A stretch of 64,000 nt of DNA, taken from Bacteroidetes bacterium ADurb.Bin145 (GTDB lineage: Bacteria > Bacteroidota > Bacteroidia > Bacteroidales > VadinHA17). The number at the start of each line of letters is the position of its first letter. Position 1 is the first letter of the stretch. The notes below the pieces were generated by a model. That model was not told where the DNA came from and made no database searches. It worked only from the letters and a program-made list of their open reading frames with translations. Below are positions 56,436-64,000 of the stretch, piece after piece. Location: NCBI GenBank assembly GCA_002070505.1, contig MWDJ01000008.1:1-64000 (forward strand). Reading direction: 5' to 3'. The position numbers and the translations under genes were made by a program.

Positions 56436-58358
56436 ATGATGAAAAGAAATCTGTCAATACTGACCCTTCTTTTTTTATCTGTGGTACTGACGGCACAATC
56501 TGAAGAAAAGGCAAAACCCAGAACCATAAGACAGTGGAATTTATCCGGCGATTTCATCGATGAGGTGACTATCCCTTTTGACACTGTTTTCTCATTGTTC
56601 CATCGTTTCAGACTGGCTGATAAGTACTCCTCCTTAAACGCTACACTTGGTAATTATGGCTTGCCCTTCTACCAGATCAACTTCTTTCACCGTGTTACGG
56701 ATCCTGATAAATTCCTTTATAGTGGGTATTATCCTTTTATGTATGTCCCCGAAAAAGCTGTCTTTATGAACACCCAGGTGCCGTTCTCAGAAATGGTCTG
56801 GACCTATGGAGCACCAAGGGAGACGGCGGAACAGACCTTCAGGGTGCGCCATTCGCAAAACGTTAACAGATACCTGAACTTCGGACTTGTTTTTGATGTG
56901 ATCTATAATCTTGGTCAGTATAACCATCAGAAAACCGATAATAAAACTTTTACATTTTACGGTTCCTACACAGGGCAGAAATATAAAGCTTATTTCTCGA
57001 CAGGAGTTAATAATCTGAACATTGCAGAAAATGGAGGAATAATTGATAAGGACCAGCTTGAACTTTATGAAACACGTGAAGTACCTGTCAATCTGGGTTC
57101 TCTTAATTCATCAAAGAGCATACTGAAAAACCGTAACCTGCTTTTAGTACAGAGGTACAGAATAGGAGGGGAACAATCAGCAAAGGATTCATTAAAAAGT
57201 AAAACTTCAGGGCTCGCTGGTCTCAGCGGAACCTTTTCACATATCCTTACCTGGGAGACTAACAGAAGAACATATACCGATAAAGCGCCCGGATCAGGAT
57301 TTTACGACACAGCGTTTATAAATTCTTCGTGGACAAGAGATTCTCTTTCATCACGGATGCTGAAGAACACAATCCGTTTTGACTTTATGACAGATGAATC
57401 AAAAAAACTGAGACTTGGAATAGGCGTTGGTTTACGAAATGAGCTTATCAGATACAGCCAGATAATACCATCGCATGACATTAATTTTGCTGACACTGCA
57501 GCATGGAACCGTAATAACAATGTGCTTACTGGGAGGATATTCAATGATATCGGAGAAAGATTCAGCTGGATAGCAACAGGCGAATTCTTTCTGACGGGCT
57601 TCAGAGCAGGCGATTTCAGCCTTAAAGGAGATATCACAAAAAAATTCAGCTTTGAAAAAGGCACTGCTTCATGGGTAATATCAGGTTCGATTACAAACAC
57701 CCAACCTTCTTTCTGGTTTGAGAACTGGGGAAGCAACAATTTTGAATGGCACAATAATTTAAAGAAAGAGTTCAGGATAGATGTAGGTACAACATTTTCC
57801 TATCCGGTCAGAAAAGCAGAGCTTAAATTTAATTATGCGATAATCGATAATTATACTGCTTTTAATACACTTTCTGTGCCGGATCAGCACCAGGGCGGTC
57901 TATCGGCAGCTTCACTTAATGTAAAAAAGGAGATACAGGCCTGGAAATTTCACCTTGCAGCGGATATTCTTGTTCAGAAAAGCAGCAACTCAGAAATCCT
58001 TGACCTTCCCCTTTTCACAACAAAATCGTCATTTTTCTTCGAACATCTTTTCAGGTTCAAAGAAACGAACGGAGAGCTCAATACACAATTAGGGATTGAC
58101 GTGTTATACCATACATATTATTATCCTTATGAATATATGCCTTCTACCGGCAGGTTCTACAGGCAGGACAGGATTAAAACAGGGAATTATCCTTTCATTG
58201 ATGTATTTCTAAACCTTAAGCTGAAAAGGACAAGGATCTTCATTATGTTTGACCATCTGAATTCCGGATATATGGGATATGATTATTTTATGATCCCTTC
58301 TTATCCAATGAATGCCAGGATGTTAAGATACGGTATTGCCTGGACTTTCTATAATTAG
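56436..58358 (+). CDS. Putative outer-membrane porin (Bacteroidota putative porin family)
   Basis: This protein has about 640 aa. The frame is open from 56397, but that part lies in the terminator and promoter, so the double ATG at 56436/56439 is taken as the start, giving a proper signal peptide (RNLSILTLLFLSVVLTAQ). The mature protein is rich in alternating aromatic beta-strands (YLNFGLVFDVIYNLGQYNHQ, WKFHLAADILVQKSSN, RIFIMFDHLNSGYMGYDYF) and ends in an aromatic strand (ILRYGIAWTFYN-type), as in outer-membrane barrels. The match to the family named putative porin in Bacteroidota is from memory. Transported substrate unknown. Confidence 0.8.
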   Translation: MMKRNLSILTLLFLSVVLTAQSEEKAKPRTIRQWNLSGDFIDEVTIPFDTVFSLFHRFRLADKYSSLNATLGNYGLPFYQINFFHRVTDPDKFLYSGYYPFMYVPEKAVFMNTQVPFSEMVWTYGAPRETAEQTFRVRHSQNVNRYLNFGLVFDVIYNLGQYNHQKTDNKTFTFYGSYTGQKYKAYFSTGVNNLNIAENGGIIDKDQLELYETREVPVNLGSLNSSKSILKNRNLLLVQRYRIGGEQSAKDSLKSKTSGLAGLSGTFSHILTWETNRRTYTDKAPGSGFYDTAFINSSWTRDSLSSRMLKNTIRFDFMTDESKKLRLGIGVGLRNELIRYSQIIPSHDINFADTAAWNRNNNVLTGRIFNDIGERFSWIATGEFFLTGFRAGDFSLKGDITKKFSFEKGTASWVISGSITNTQPSFWFENWGSNNFEWHNNLKKEFRIDVGTTFSYPVRKAELKFNYAIIDNYTAFNTLSVPDQHQGGLSAASLNVKKEIQAWKFHLAADILVQKSSNSEILDLPLFTTKSSFFFEHLFRFKETNGELNTQLGIDVLYHTYYYPYEYMPSTGRFYRQDRIKTGNYPFIDVFLNLKLKRTRIFIMFDHLNSGYMGYDYFMIPSYPMNARMLRYGIAWTFYN

Positions 58359-58369
58359 AAAAATTGTAT

Positions 58370-58377
58370 TATTTTTG
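58370..58377 (+). promoter_or_regulatory. Promoter -7 box (TATTTTTG) for the MltF-like gene
   Basis: An exact TAnnTTTG match lies 12 bases after the porin stop and 29-36 bases before the candidate start codons of the lytic transglycosylase gene. Confidence 0.55.
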
Positions 58378-58413
58378 CACCGCTTTTTAAATGATGTGTA
58401 ACTAAAATGAAAG

Positions 58414-59916
58414 GTGTTGGCAAAAAAGCATTTTATTTTTTTCATTCTGCTGATCATTCTGTTATCATGTGTCAGAAAGTCTGATACTTCTTCCATTCCA
58501 GTAAGACATGCTCCGGTTTCATTTGATCTCGACTCAATAATATCGAGAGGGAGGCTGATAGCAGTGTCGGATTATAATTCAACGAATTATTTCATTTACA
58601 AGGGAGAACCGATGGGATTCCATTTTGAACTGTTAAAGAACTTCACAGAGTATCTTGGAATCGATCTGGAAATAATAAAAGAGAATGATCTTGAGAATGC
58701 ATTCGGATTATTGAATTCAGGAGAGGCTGATGTAATTGCGATAGGGTTAACTGTCAGCTCTTCGAGGAAAAAGGATATTCTTTTTACAGATCCGATATTT
58801 GAAACGAGGCAGGTACTTATTCAGAGGAGACCCCATAACTGGCGTTCGATGACGATGGATATGCTGGACAGGAAACTTGTAAGGAACCAGCTGGATTTAG
58901 CAGGCAAGACTGTATATGTCCAGAAGCTCTCATCTCATGCTGAACGACTTAAAACCCTTGCAGAAGAGATAGGAGATTCGATAAGGATAATTGAAGTGCC
59001 CTTTGATTCAGAGGACCTTATCAGGAATGTAGCTCATGGTGAAATAGAATATACGGTATGTGATGAGAACATTGCCACAGTGAATTCAACCTATTATCCT
59101 GATATTGATGTAAATACACCAATTAGTTTTCCTCAGAATATTGCCTGGGGCGTAAGACAGAATAATTCCGTAAAGCTGCTGGCTGAGCTTAACAGCTGGT
59201 TAAATACTTACAGGAAAACAAGATCGTTTGCCTTGTTATATACGAAGTATTTTCAGAATTCCAGGTCAAGTCTGATAGTCAGAAGTGATTATTACACATC
59301 ACTGACTGGAAAGATATCTAAGTACGATGATCTTATTAAATCTGCAAGTGAGAAGATCGGGTGGGACTGGCGTTTGCTGGCTTCATTGATATACCAGGAG
59401 TCGAGATTTAATCCACTTGTCAGATCACGTGCCGGAGCCTATGGCCTTATGCAGATAATGCCGGTTACCGGGAAGCATTTCGGAATTGATATTACAGCTT
59501 CGCCATCAAACAATGTGAAGGCAGGCGTAATGTACATCAACTGGCTTCGCGCACTTTTCGAAACCAAGGTCAGCGATCCTGATGAAAGGCTTAAATTTGT
59601 ACTTGCATCGTATAATGCGGGGCCGGGACATATCCTGGATGCTATGAGGCTTGCTGAAAAAAATGGTATGGACCCGGAAAAATGGGACGGGAATGTGTCA
59701 TACTGGCTTCAGAAGAAATCGGATCCTGTTTATTACCGTGATGCTGATGTTAAAAGCGGATATTTCAGAGGGACCGAGTCAGTCAATTTCGTAAGTGAGA
59801 TCCTTGAGCGCTTCGAACACTATAAAAATATGATCCCGGAAGAAGAACCCATTGGCCTGACCGCAGAATCAGGTGCAGATCTTCAATTGAGTAACTCACT
59901 CATTTTAAATCCTTAA
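58414..59916 (+). CDS. mltF: MltF-like membrane-bound lytic transglycosylase
   Basis: This 500-aa predicted lipoprotein cleaves glycan strands of peptidoglycan. A lipoprotein signal (HFIFFILLIILLSC) is followed by a solute-binding-protein family 3 domain (~35-280: LIAVSDYNSTNYFIYKGEPMGF, ADVIAIGLTVSSSRKKDI). An SLT catalytic domain follows (~310-470), with catalytic Glu329 in YQESRFNPL, then GAYGLMQIMP and ASYNAGPGH. The start is a problem: the correct frame offers only GTG 58414 or TTG 58417. An ATG at 58407 is in another frame that would join this one if a run of six A residues at 58422-58427 were one base shorter. The gene body is intact. Confidence 0.88.
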   Translation: MLAKKHFIFFILLIILLSCVRKSDTSSIPVRHAPVSFDLDSIISRGRLIAVSDYNSTNYFIYKGEPMGFHFELLKNFTEYLGIDLEIIKENDLENAFGLLNSGEADVIAIGLTVSSSRKKDILFTDPIFETRQVLIQRRPHNWRSMTMDMLDRKLVRNQLDLAGKTVYVQKLSSHAERLKTLAEEIGDSIRIIEVPFDSEDLIRNVAHGEIEYTVCDENIATVNSTYYPDIDVNTPISFPQNIAWGVRQNNSVKLLAELNSWLNTYRKTRSFALLYTKYFQNSRSSLIVRSDYYTSLTGKISKYDDLIKSASEKIGWDWRLLASLIYQESRFNPLVRSRAGAYGLMQIMPVTGKHFGIDITASPSNNVKAGVMYINWLRALFETKVSDPDERLKFVLASYNAGPGHILDAMRLAEKNGMDPEKWDGNVSYWLQKKSDPVYYRDADVKSGYFRGTESVNFVSEILERFEHYKNMIPEEEPIGLTAESGADLQLSNSLILNP

Positions 59917-59960
59917 CTGAATCAGCTTTTAGTTTTTAACCACGGATTAAAGGCTAATCA

Positions 59961-61208
59961 TCAATCGTACCTTATCGCTTTTACGGGGGTTATTCTGCTG
60001 ATGAGTTTAGACGGGACCAGGAGCATAATGATTATTGCAGCCATCGTTCCGGCATTAAGAAGGATTATATGGATCATGCTGAGGTTAATTGGAACTGTTT
60101 TAATGTAATAGGAAGAGGGATCAAGGGTTACAAGCCCGGTTTTCAACTGCAGCAAGGCAAGCCCCACTCCAATGAGATTGCCCCACAGAAGACCTTTTCC
60201 GATAAGATAAGCGGCCTGGTAGAGAAAGATCCTCCTTATTGTAATATCTTCTGATCCGAGGGCTTTAAGGATTCCTATCATATTGGTTTTTTCAAGGATC
60301 AGTATAAGTAACCCGGAGATCATATTGAATCCCGCCACGACAAGCATCAGGGTTATTATAACGATAACATTAAGATCCTGAAAATTAAGCCAGTCGAATA
60401 TCTGAGGGTATTTCTCCCGGATATTGGTAACTTTGAACTTCTCCTCATCCGGGAGGATCTGGTAACCGACTGCGTCCCTGACCAAAGCAGTTATCTGATC
60501 AAGCCTGTCGAAATCATCAATGAAGATCTCAAATCCGCTTACCTGATCTTCATCCCAGTTATTAAGTCTTTTGATATGACCGATATCGCAGAAGACATAC
60601 ATTTTGTCGAACTCCTCAAGGCTTGTCTCATAGATGCCGCTTACTGTGAATTTTCTCATTCTGGGCGGGTCCTGCACGAAATGCATAGCGAATGAATCAC
60701 CGATACGGAGCTTGAGCATATCGGATATTTTCTTAGAAATGATCACCTTGTCGGTCCGTGCACTGTCGGTAACGGTAAATATTTCACCTTCAACAATATT
60801 GCTTCTGAAATAGCTCCAGTCGAAATCGCTTCCGACACCCTTGAGGACAACACCCTGTATATCTTCACCGGTTTTGATTATACCCGCTTTTGTAGCAAAT
60901 ACCTGGATATGCGATATGCCCGGTATCTTTTCAATCTTGGGAATGAATTCCTGTCCCTGATGTATAGGGGCTGTTTCAAAAGATATGTTTGAATCAAAAT
61001 TTACAATCTGGATATTTGATCCGAAGCCGACAACTTTTTCCCTTATCTGTTTCTTAAAACCTGTGAGAATGGCGACAGCAATGATCATAACCGCGATTCC
61101 CAGAGATATCCCGATGATTGCTATTACATTTATCGGCCTTGAGAAAGATGTCCCTTCTCTTCTGCCCCTGATAAGACGTTCCGCTATGAAGTATGGTAAA
61201 TTCATCAA
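59961..61208 (-). CDS. LolC/LolE-type ABC transporter permease
   Basis: This 415-aa inner-membrane protein of the FtsX/MacB-like permease superfamily has a first helix at about 25-47 and a large periplasmic domain (~48-270). Three C-terminal helices lie at about 275-300, 320-350 and 375-400. The N-terminal FIAERLI and INVIAIIGISLGIAVMIIAVAILTGF pattern is typical of the LolC/E branch that extracts lipoproteins for delivery to the outer membrane. No ATPase gene lies next to it, so its LolD partner must be elsewhere. The start ATG at 61206-61208 is followed directly by another ATG. Confidence 0.87.
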   Translation of the reverse strand: MMNLPYFIAERLIRGRREGTSFSRPINVIAIIGISLGIAVMIIAVAILTGFKKQIREKVVGFGSNIQIVNFDSNISFETAPIHQGQEFIPKIEKIPGISHIQVFATKAGIIKTGEDIQGVVLKGVGSDFDWSYFRSNIVEGEIFTVTDSARTDKVIISKKISDMLKLRIGDSFAMHFVQDPPRMRKFTVSGIYETSLEEFDKMYVFCDIGHIKRLNNWDEDQVSGFEIFIDDFDRLDQITALVRDAVGYQILPDEEKFKVTNIREKYPQIFDWLNFQDLNVIVIITLMLVVAGFNMISGLLILILEKTNMIGILKALGSEDITIRRIFLYQAAYLIGKGLLWGNLIGVGLALLQLKTGLVTLDPSSYYIKTVPINLSMIHIILLNAGTMAAIIIMLLVPSKLISRITPVKAIRYD

Positions 61209-61303
61209 GTGTTATCGGATTCAAAATTAATAATTTCTCAATCTTTGTTACAGCCGGGCACTGAGAATAAAAAATATTAGTTTTACAGAAAAATATCTGG
61301 CTG

Positions 61304-62476
61304 ATGACGCAATTATTGAAGTTGTTCCTGTTATTAGTCCTGGCACAAAATTGTCAGCGAGATGACATATCTCCGGTTCCCGGGGCAGCCCGCTATGACC
61401 AGTATGAAGGTTTAATAAAGGATAAATCAATTGCTATTGCAACAAACCAGACCTCGATGATTGGTGATATACACCTACTTGATTACTTAATCAAAAACGG
61501 AGTCGATATTAAAAGGATCATGAATGTTTATGTACCTGAACACGGGTTCCGGGGTACTGCGAGTGACGGTGAGTTTATTGAAAACGGGAGGGATGCTAAA
61601 ACAGGGGTTCCTATAATCAGTCTCTATGGGAACCATAAAAAACCTGCCGCTGACGATCTTAAGGATGTAGATGCCGTACTGTTTGATATTCAGGAAGTGG
61701 GAGCAAGGTTTTATACATATATTTCCACTCTTCATTATATTATGGAAGCCTGCGCAGAGAATAAAGTAAAATGTATTATTCTCGACAGGCCGAACCCTAA
61801 CGGATTCTATGTTGACGGGAACATACTTGATACTGCTTTCAGTTCTTTTGTCGGAATGCATCCTGTGCCTGTTGTTCACGGGATGACAGTAGGCGAGTAT
61901 GGTATGATGATAAACGGTGAGGGATGGCTTGCTGGTGGCATTAAATGTGATCTGACAGTCATTAAATGTCTGAATTACGATCATTCCGTGCTGTATGAGT
62001 TACCGGTGAGGCCTTCACCCAATCTTCCGAACCAGACATCAGTCTATCTTTATCCTTCACTCTGTTTTTTTGAAGGGACAAATATCTCTGTCGGCCGGGG
62101 CACATCATTTCCCTTCCAGGTATATGGATCACCTCTTCTTCCGGATAAGGGTTTCAGCTTTACCCCGGAGAGCGTTCCCGGTGCTGTAAATCCACCACTA
62201 CTTGGCATAAAATGTTATGGTAAGGATCTGCGCAATGCCATCAAAGAAAAACTGGTTCCCTATCCGGCACTTAACCTTACCTGGCTGATTGATGCTTATA
62301 ATGATTATCCTCAGAAAGACAGGTTCTTCACTTCTTATTTTGATGTTCTGGCTGGCGGGCCAACACTTCGGGAACAGATACAGAAAGGAATGTCATCTGA
62401 TGAGATAAGGGCAACATGGCAGCCGGGACTGAAGAGATTCAGTAGGGTGAGAGAGAAATATTTGCTTTACAAATAG
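61304..62476 (+). CDS. namZ: NamZ-type exo-beta-N-acetylmuramidase (DUF1343 family)
   Basis: This 390-aa protein is of the former DUF1343 family. Characterised members remove terminal MurNAc from peptidoglycan fragments (GH171). Recognised blocks are MNVYVPEHGFRGTASDGE, VDAVLFDIQEVGARFYTYIS, ILDRPNPNGFYVDG, FVGMHPVPVVHGMTVGEY, SPNLPNQTSVYLYPS and EGTNISVGRGTSFPF. The N-terminus is hydrophobic and contains LAQNC, a possible lipobox, so export is likely. With the MltF-like enzyme 1.4 kb away it suggests a cell-wall recycling neighbourhood. The gene is divergent from the permease gene. Confidence 0.87.
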   Translation: MTQLLKLFLLLVLAQNCQRDDISPVPGAARYDQYEGLIKDKSIAIATNQTSMIGDIHLLDYLIKNGVDIKRIMNVYVPEHGFRGTASDGEFIENGRDAKTGVPIISLYGNHKKPAADDLKDVDAVLFDIQEVGARFYTYISTLHYIMEACAENKVKCIILDRPNPNGFYVDGNILDTAFSSFVGMHPVPVVHGMTVGEYGMMINGEGWLAGGIKCDLTVIKCLNYDHSVLYELPVRPSPNLPNQTSVYLYPSLCFFEGTNISVGRGTSFPFQVYGSPLLPDKGFSFTPESVPGAVNPPLLGIKCYGKDLRNAIKEKLVPYPALNLTWLIDAYNDYPQKDRFFTSYFDVLAGGPTLREQIQKGMSSDEIRATWQPGLKRFSRVREKYLLYK

Positions 62477-62494
62477 TCTAAGAGTCTGATAGTC

Positions 62495-63691
62495 TCAGAG
62501 TCGGCCGGGGTAAACCTTTAATGCTTCAGCTATTGTTTCAATTGCATTTTTAAGATCGTTAATATTCAGAACATAGGCGATCCTTACTTCATTTTTACCC
62601 AGTCCGGGTGTAACATAAAAGCCTGAAGCCGGTGCTACCATAACAGTTTGCTTCTTATATTCAAATTCTTCCAGTATCCACTGTGCAAAGTTATCGGCAT
62701 CGTCGACAGGCAGCTTTACTACTGTATAGAATGCACCTTTTGGTTTTGGGCAGTACACTCCCGGGATCTTATTCAAAGCTTCAACCATAAAGTCACGCCG
62801 TGCAGTATATTCTTCATTCACCTCCCTGAAATATCCGGGAGGAGTATCGATTGATGCTTCACCTGCAATCTGGCCCAGCCCCGGAGGTGAAAGTCTTGCC
62901 TGCGCAAATTTCAGCGCAGTCGAAATGACATCCTTATTCCTGGTTACCAGAGCCCCGATCCTTACACCGCATTCACTGTACCGTTTCGATACTGAGTCGA
63001 TCATAATCAGGTTATTATCAATACCTTCAAGTTTCATTGGTGAAAAAAATGAGGTACCGTCATAGCAGAATTCCCTGTATGCTTCATCGGAGAACAGGTA
63101 TAGATCATACTTAATTACAATTTCGCGCAGTTTCCGGAATTCCTCCTCAGAATACAGATACCCTGTAGGATTATTGGGGCTGCAAACTATGATACCCCTG
63201 GTTTTTGACGTGATCTTCTTCTCGATTTCTTCAATAGGAGGTAAGGCAAAATCATTTTCGATAGAGGAAGTGACAGGGATTATCTTGATTCCTGCGGAAG
63301 TGGCAAATCCGATATAGTTGGCATAAAGAGGTTCAAATGTTATGATTTCCTCACCGGGATCCAGACACGACATCATAGCAAATAACAAAGCTTCCGATGC
63401 GCCCGTGGTTATAAGGATATCAGAATAATCAACACTTATACCGATGTTATTATAAAATTCAGCCAGCTTACGTCTGTAAGATTCATTCCCTGCTGAATGG
63501 CTGTATTCAATCACTTTTAGGTCAATATTCCTGATCGCATTAAGGGCTACATCAGGGGTCTGAATATCTGGTTGTCCGATATTGAGGCGGTAGACCTTGT
63601 TGCCTTTTTTCATAGCTTCTTCAGCAAAAGGCACGAGCCTCCTGATCGGGGATGCCGGCATAGCCTTACCTTTTTCAGAAATTGATGGCAT
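62495..63691 (-). CDS. PLP-dependent aminotransferase, class I (aspartate aminotransferase-like)
   Basis: This 398-aa fold-type I aminotransferase has substrate and cofactor motifs GQPDIQTPD, TTGASEALLFAM, VCSPNNPTGYLYSEEE, FSDEAYREF and SVSKRYSECGVRIG, whose lysine binds PLP. The start at ATG 63689-63691 is chosen because the longer frame would begin inside the -7 box at 63722-63729. Aspartate, aromatic or alanine substrates are possible; the sequence does not decide. Divergent from valS. Confidence 0.9.
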   Translation of the reverse strand: MPSISEKGKAMPASPIRRLVPFAEEAMKKGNKVYRLNIGQPDIQTPDVALNAIRNIDLKVIEYSHSAGNESYRRKLAEFYNNIGISVDYSDILITTGASEALLFAMMSCLDPGEEIITFEPLYANYIGFATSAGIKIIPVTSSIENDFALPPIEEIEKKITSKTRGIIVCSPNNPTGYLYSEEEFRKLREIVIKYDLYLFSDEAYREFCYDGTSFFSPMKLEGIDNNLIMIDSVSKRYSECGVRIGALVTRNKDVISTALKFAQARLSPPGLGQIAGEASIDTPPGYFREVNEEYTARRDFMVEALNKIPGVYCPKPKGAFYTVVKLPVDDADNFAQWILEEFEYKKQTVMVAPASGFYVTPGLGKNEVRIAYVLNINDLKNAIETIAEALKVYPGRL

Positions 63692-63721
63692 AATCTTTAC
63701 TATTTTCTTGAACAACGCGAA

Positions 63722-63729
63722 CAAAATTA
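63722..63729 (-). promoter_or_regulatory. Promoter -7 box (TAATTTTG on the - strand)
   Basis: An exact TAnnTTTG match on the - strand lies 30 bases before ATG 63691 of the aminotransferase gene. It rules out the upstream in-frame ATG at 63724 as the start. Confidence 0.55.
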
Positions 63730-63844
63730 ATCAAATAACCAACCCGCCACTATGATTTTTGTTTCTAAATGCATTTATAGTCATGATTCCCCCTTAAACA
63801 CTTCAACGTTTAAACCTCTTCAACCCTGATTTCATAATAATTTC

Positions 63845-63852
63845 TATTTTTG
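63845..63852 (+). promoter_or_regulatory. Promoter -7 box (TATTTTTG) for valS
   Basis: An exact TAnnTTTG match lies 35 bases before the valS ATG at 63888. Confidence 0.5.
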
Positions 63853-63887
63853 CAGATCAGTTTCTCTAAATAAAGCATGTCACTGAA

Positions 63888-64000
63888 ATGGATATACCTT
63901 CCAAATACGACCCGGTCAAGACAGAAAGCAAATGGTATGATTACTGGATGAAGCATGGATTCTTCAAAAGCATACCTGACGAAAGAGAGCCATATACAAT
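63888..64000 (+). CDS. valS: Valyl-tRNA synthetase, N-terminal fragment cut by the window edge
   Basis: Only 37 codons are visible: [20 protein letters not shown] and, further on, a [14 protein letters not shown] segment. This is the characteristic N-terminus of bacterial ValRS just before the PPPNVTG / HMGH region, which lies beyond the window. The ATG at 63888 is used; an ATG at 63877 is out of frame. Related class I synthetases (Leu, Ile) have different N-termini, so valS is preferred. Confidence 0.85.
   Translation, partial: MDIPSKYDPVKTESKWYDYWMKHGFFKSIPDEREPYT

Noticed and set aside
63877..63890. Upstream ATG for valS at 63877
   Set aside because: It is out of frame with the recognisable ValRS N-terminus that begins at 63888.

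Overview
The window reads as a chromosome segment of a member of the Bacteroidota, most likely a Bacteroidales-type organism. The evidence is a SusC/SusD pair, repeated TAnnTTTG promoter -7 boxes, few Shine-Dalgarno sites, a division/cell-wall (dcw) cluster that lacks murF, a glycine-lipid type acyltransferase pair, and a MurE with the meso-DAP motif DNPR. No phage, CRISPR array, intact insertion sequence or ribosomal RNA was seen. Genus and species cannot be named from the sequence alone.

Region 1 (1-19.4 kb) is accessory and glycan-oriented. It opens with tRNA-Arg(CCG), a perfect inverted repeat, 84-bp tandem repeats and an unrecognised gene. A polysaccharide-utilisation type block follows on the + strand: SusC-type TonB-dependent transporter, SusD-type lipoprotein, terminator, polytopic DUF6057-like membrane protein, CxxCH-bearing beta-propeller lipoprotein, two very large tandem GH3 glycosidases, terminator, and a propeller-like protein. 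The two GH3 genes share a 922-bp stretch that is base-for-base identical although their flanks have diverged. This points to recent gene conversion, and codon usage changes inside the block.

Region 2 (19.4-34.5 kb) is mostly on the - strand: an acetyltransferase with a YoaP-like C-terminus coupled to an MFS transporter, an 800-bp intergenic region full of REP-like two-hairpin elements, tRNA-Ser(GGA), and the operon gdhA-tatD-ansA (nitrogen and amino-acid metabolism). Next come dprA, a second glutamate dehydrogenase whose cofactor loop resembles NAD-dependent enzymes, a small membrane protein and tadA. aspS is on the + strand. Two tandem mini-SusC proteins (carboxypeptidase-like domain plus TonB plug, no barrel) and miaB complete the region.

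Region 3 (34.6-40.8 kb) holds yebC, a beta-propeller lipoprotein, a SPOR-type protein directly followed by a purF-type amidotransferase, and a convergent acyltransferase pair resembling GlsA/GlsB.

Region 4 (41-56.4 kb) is a compact dcw operon, mraZ-rsmH-ftsL-ftsI-murE-mraY-murD-ftsW-murG-murC-ftsQ-ftsA-ftsZ. It is preceded by three 10-bp direct repeats that fit a MraZ operator and ends in a hairpin terminator.

Region 5 (56.4-64 kb) contains a putative porin, an MltF-like lytic transglycosylase, a LolC/E-type permease, a NamZ-type exo-muramidase, an aminotransferase and the first 113 bases of valS.

The least explained parts are the DUF6057/haem-propeller pair inside the glycan locus, the mini-SusC tandem, the GH3 conversion tract and the two-hairpin repeat family.
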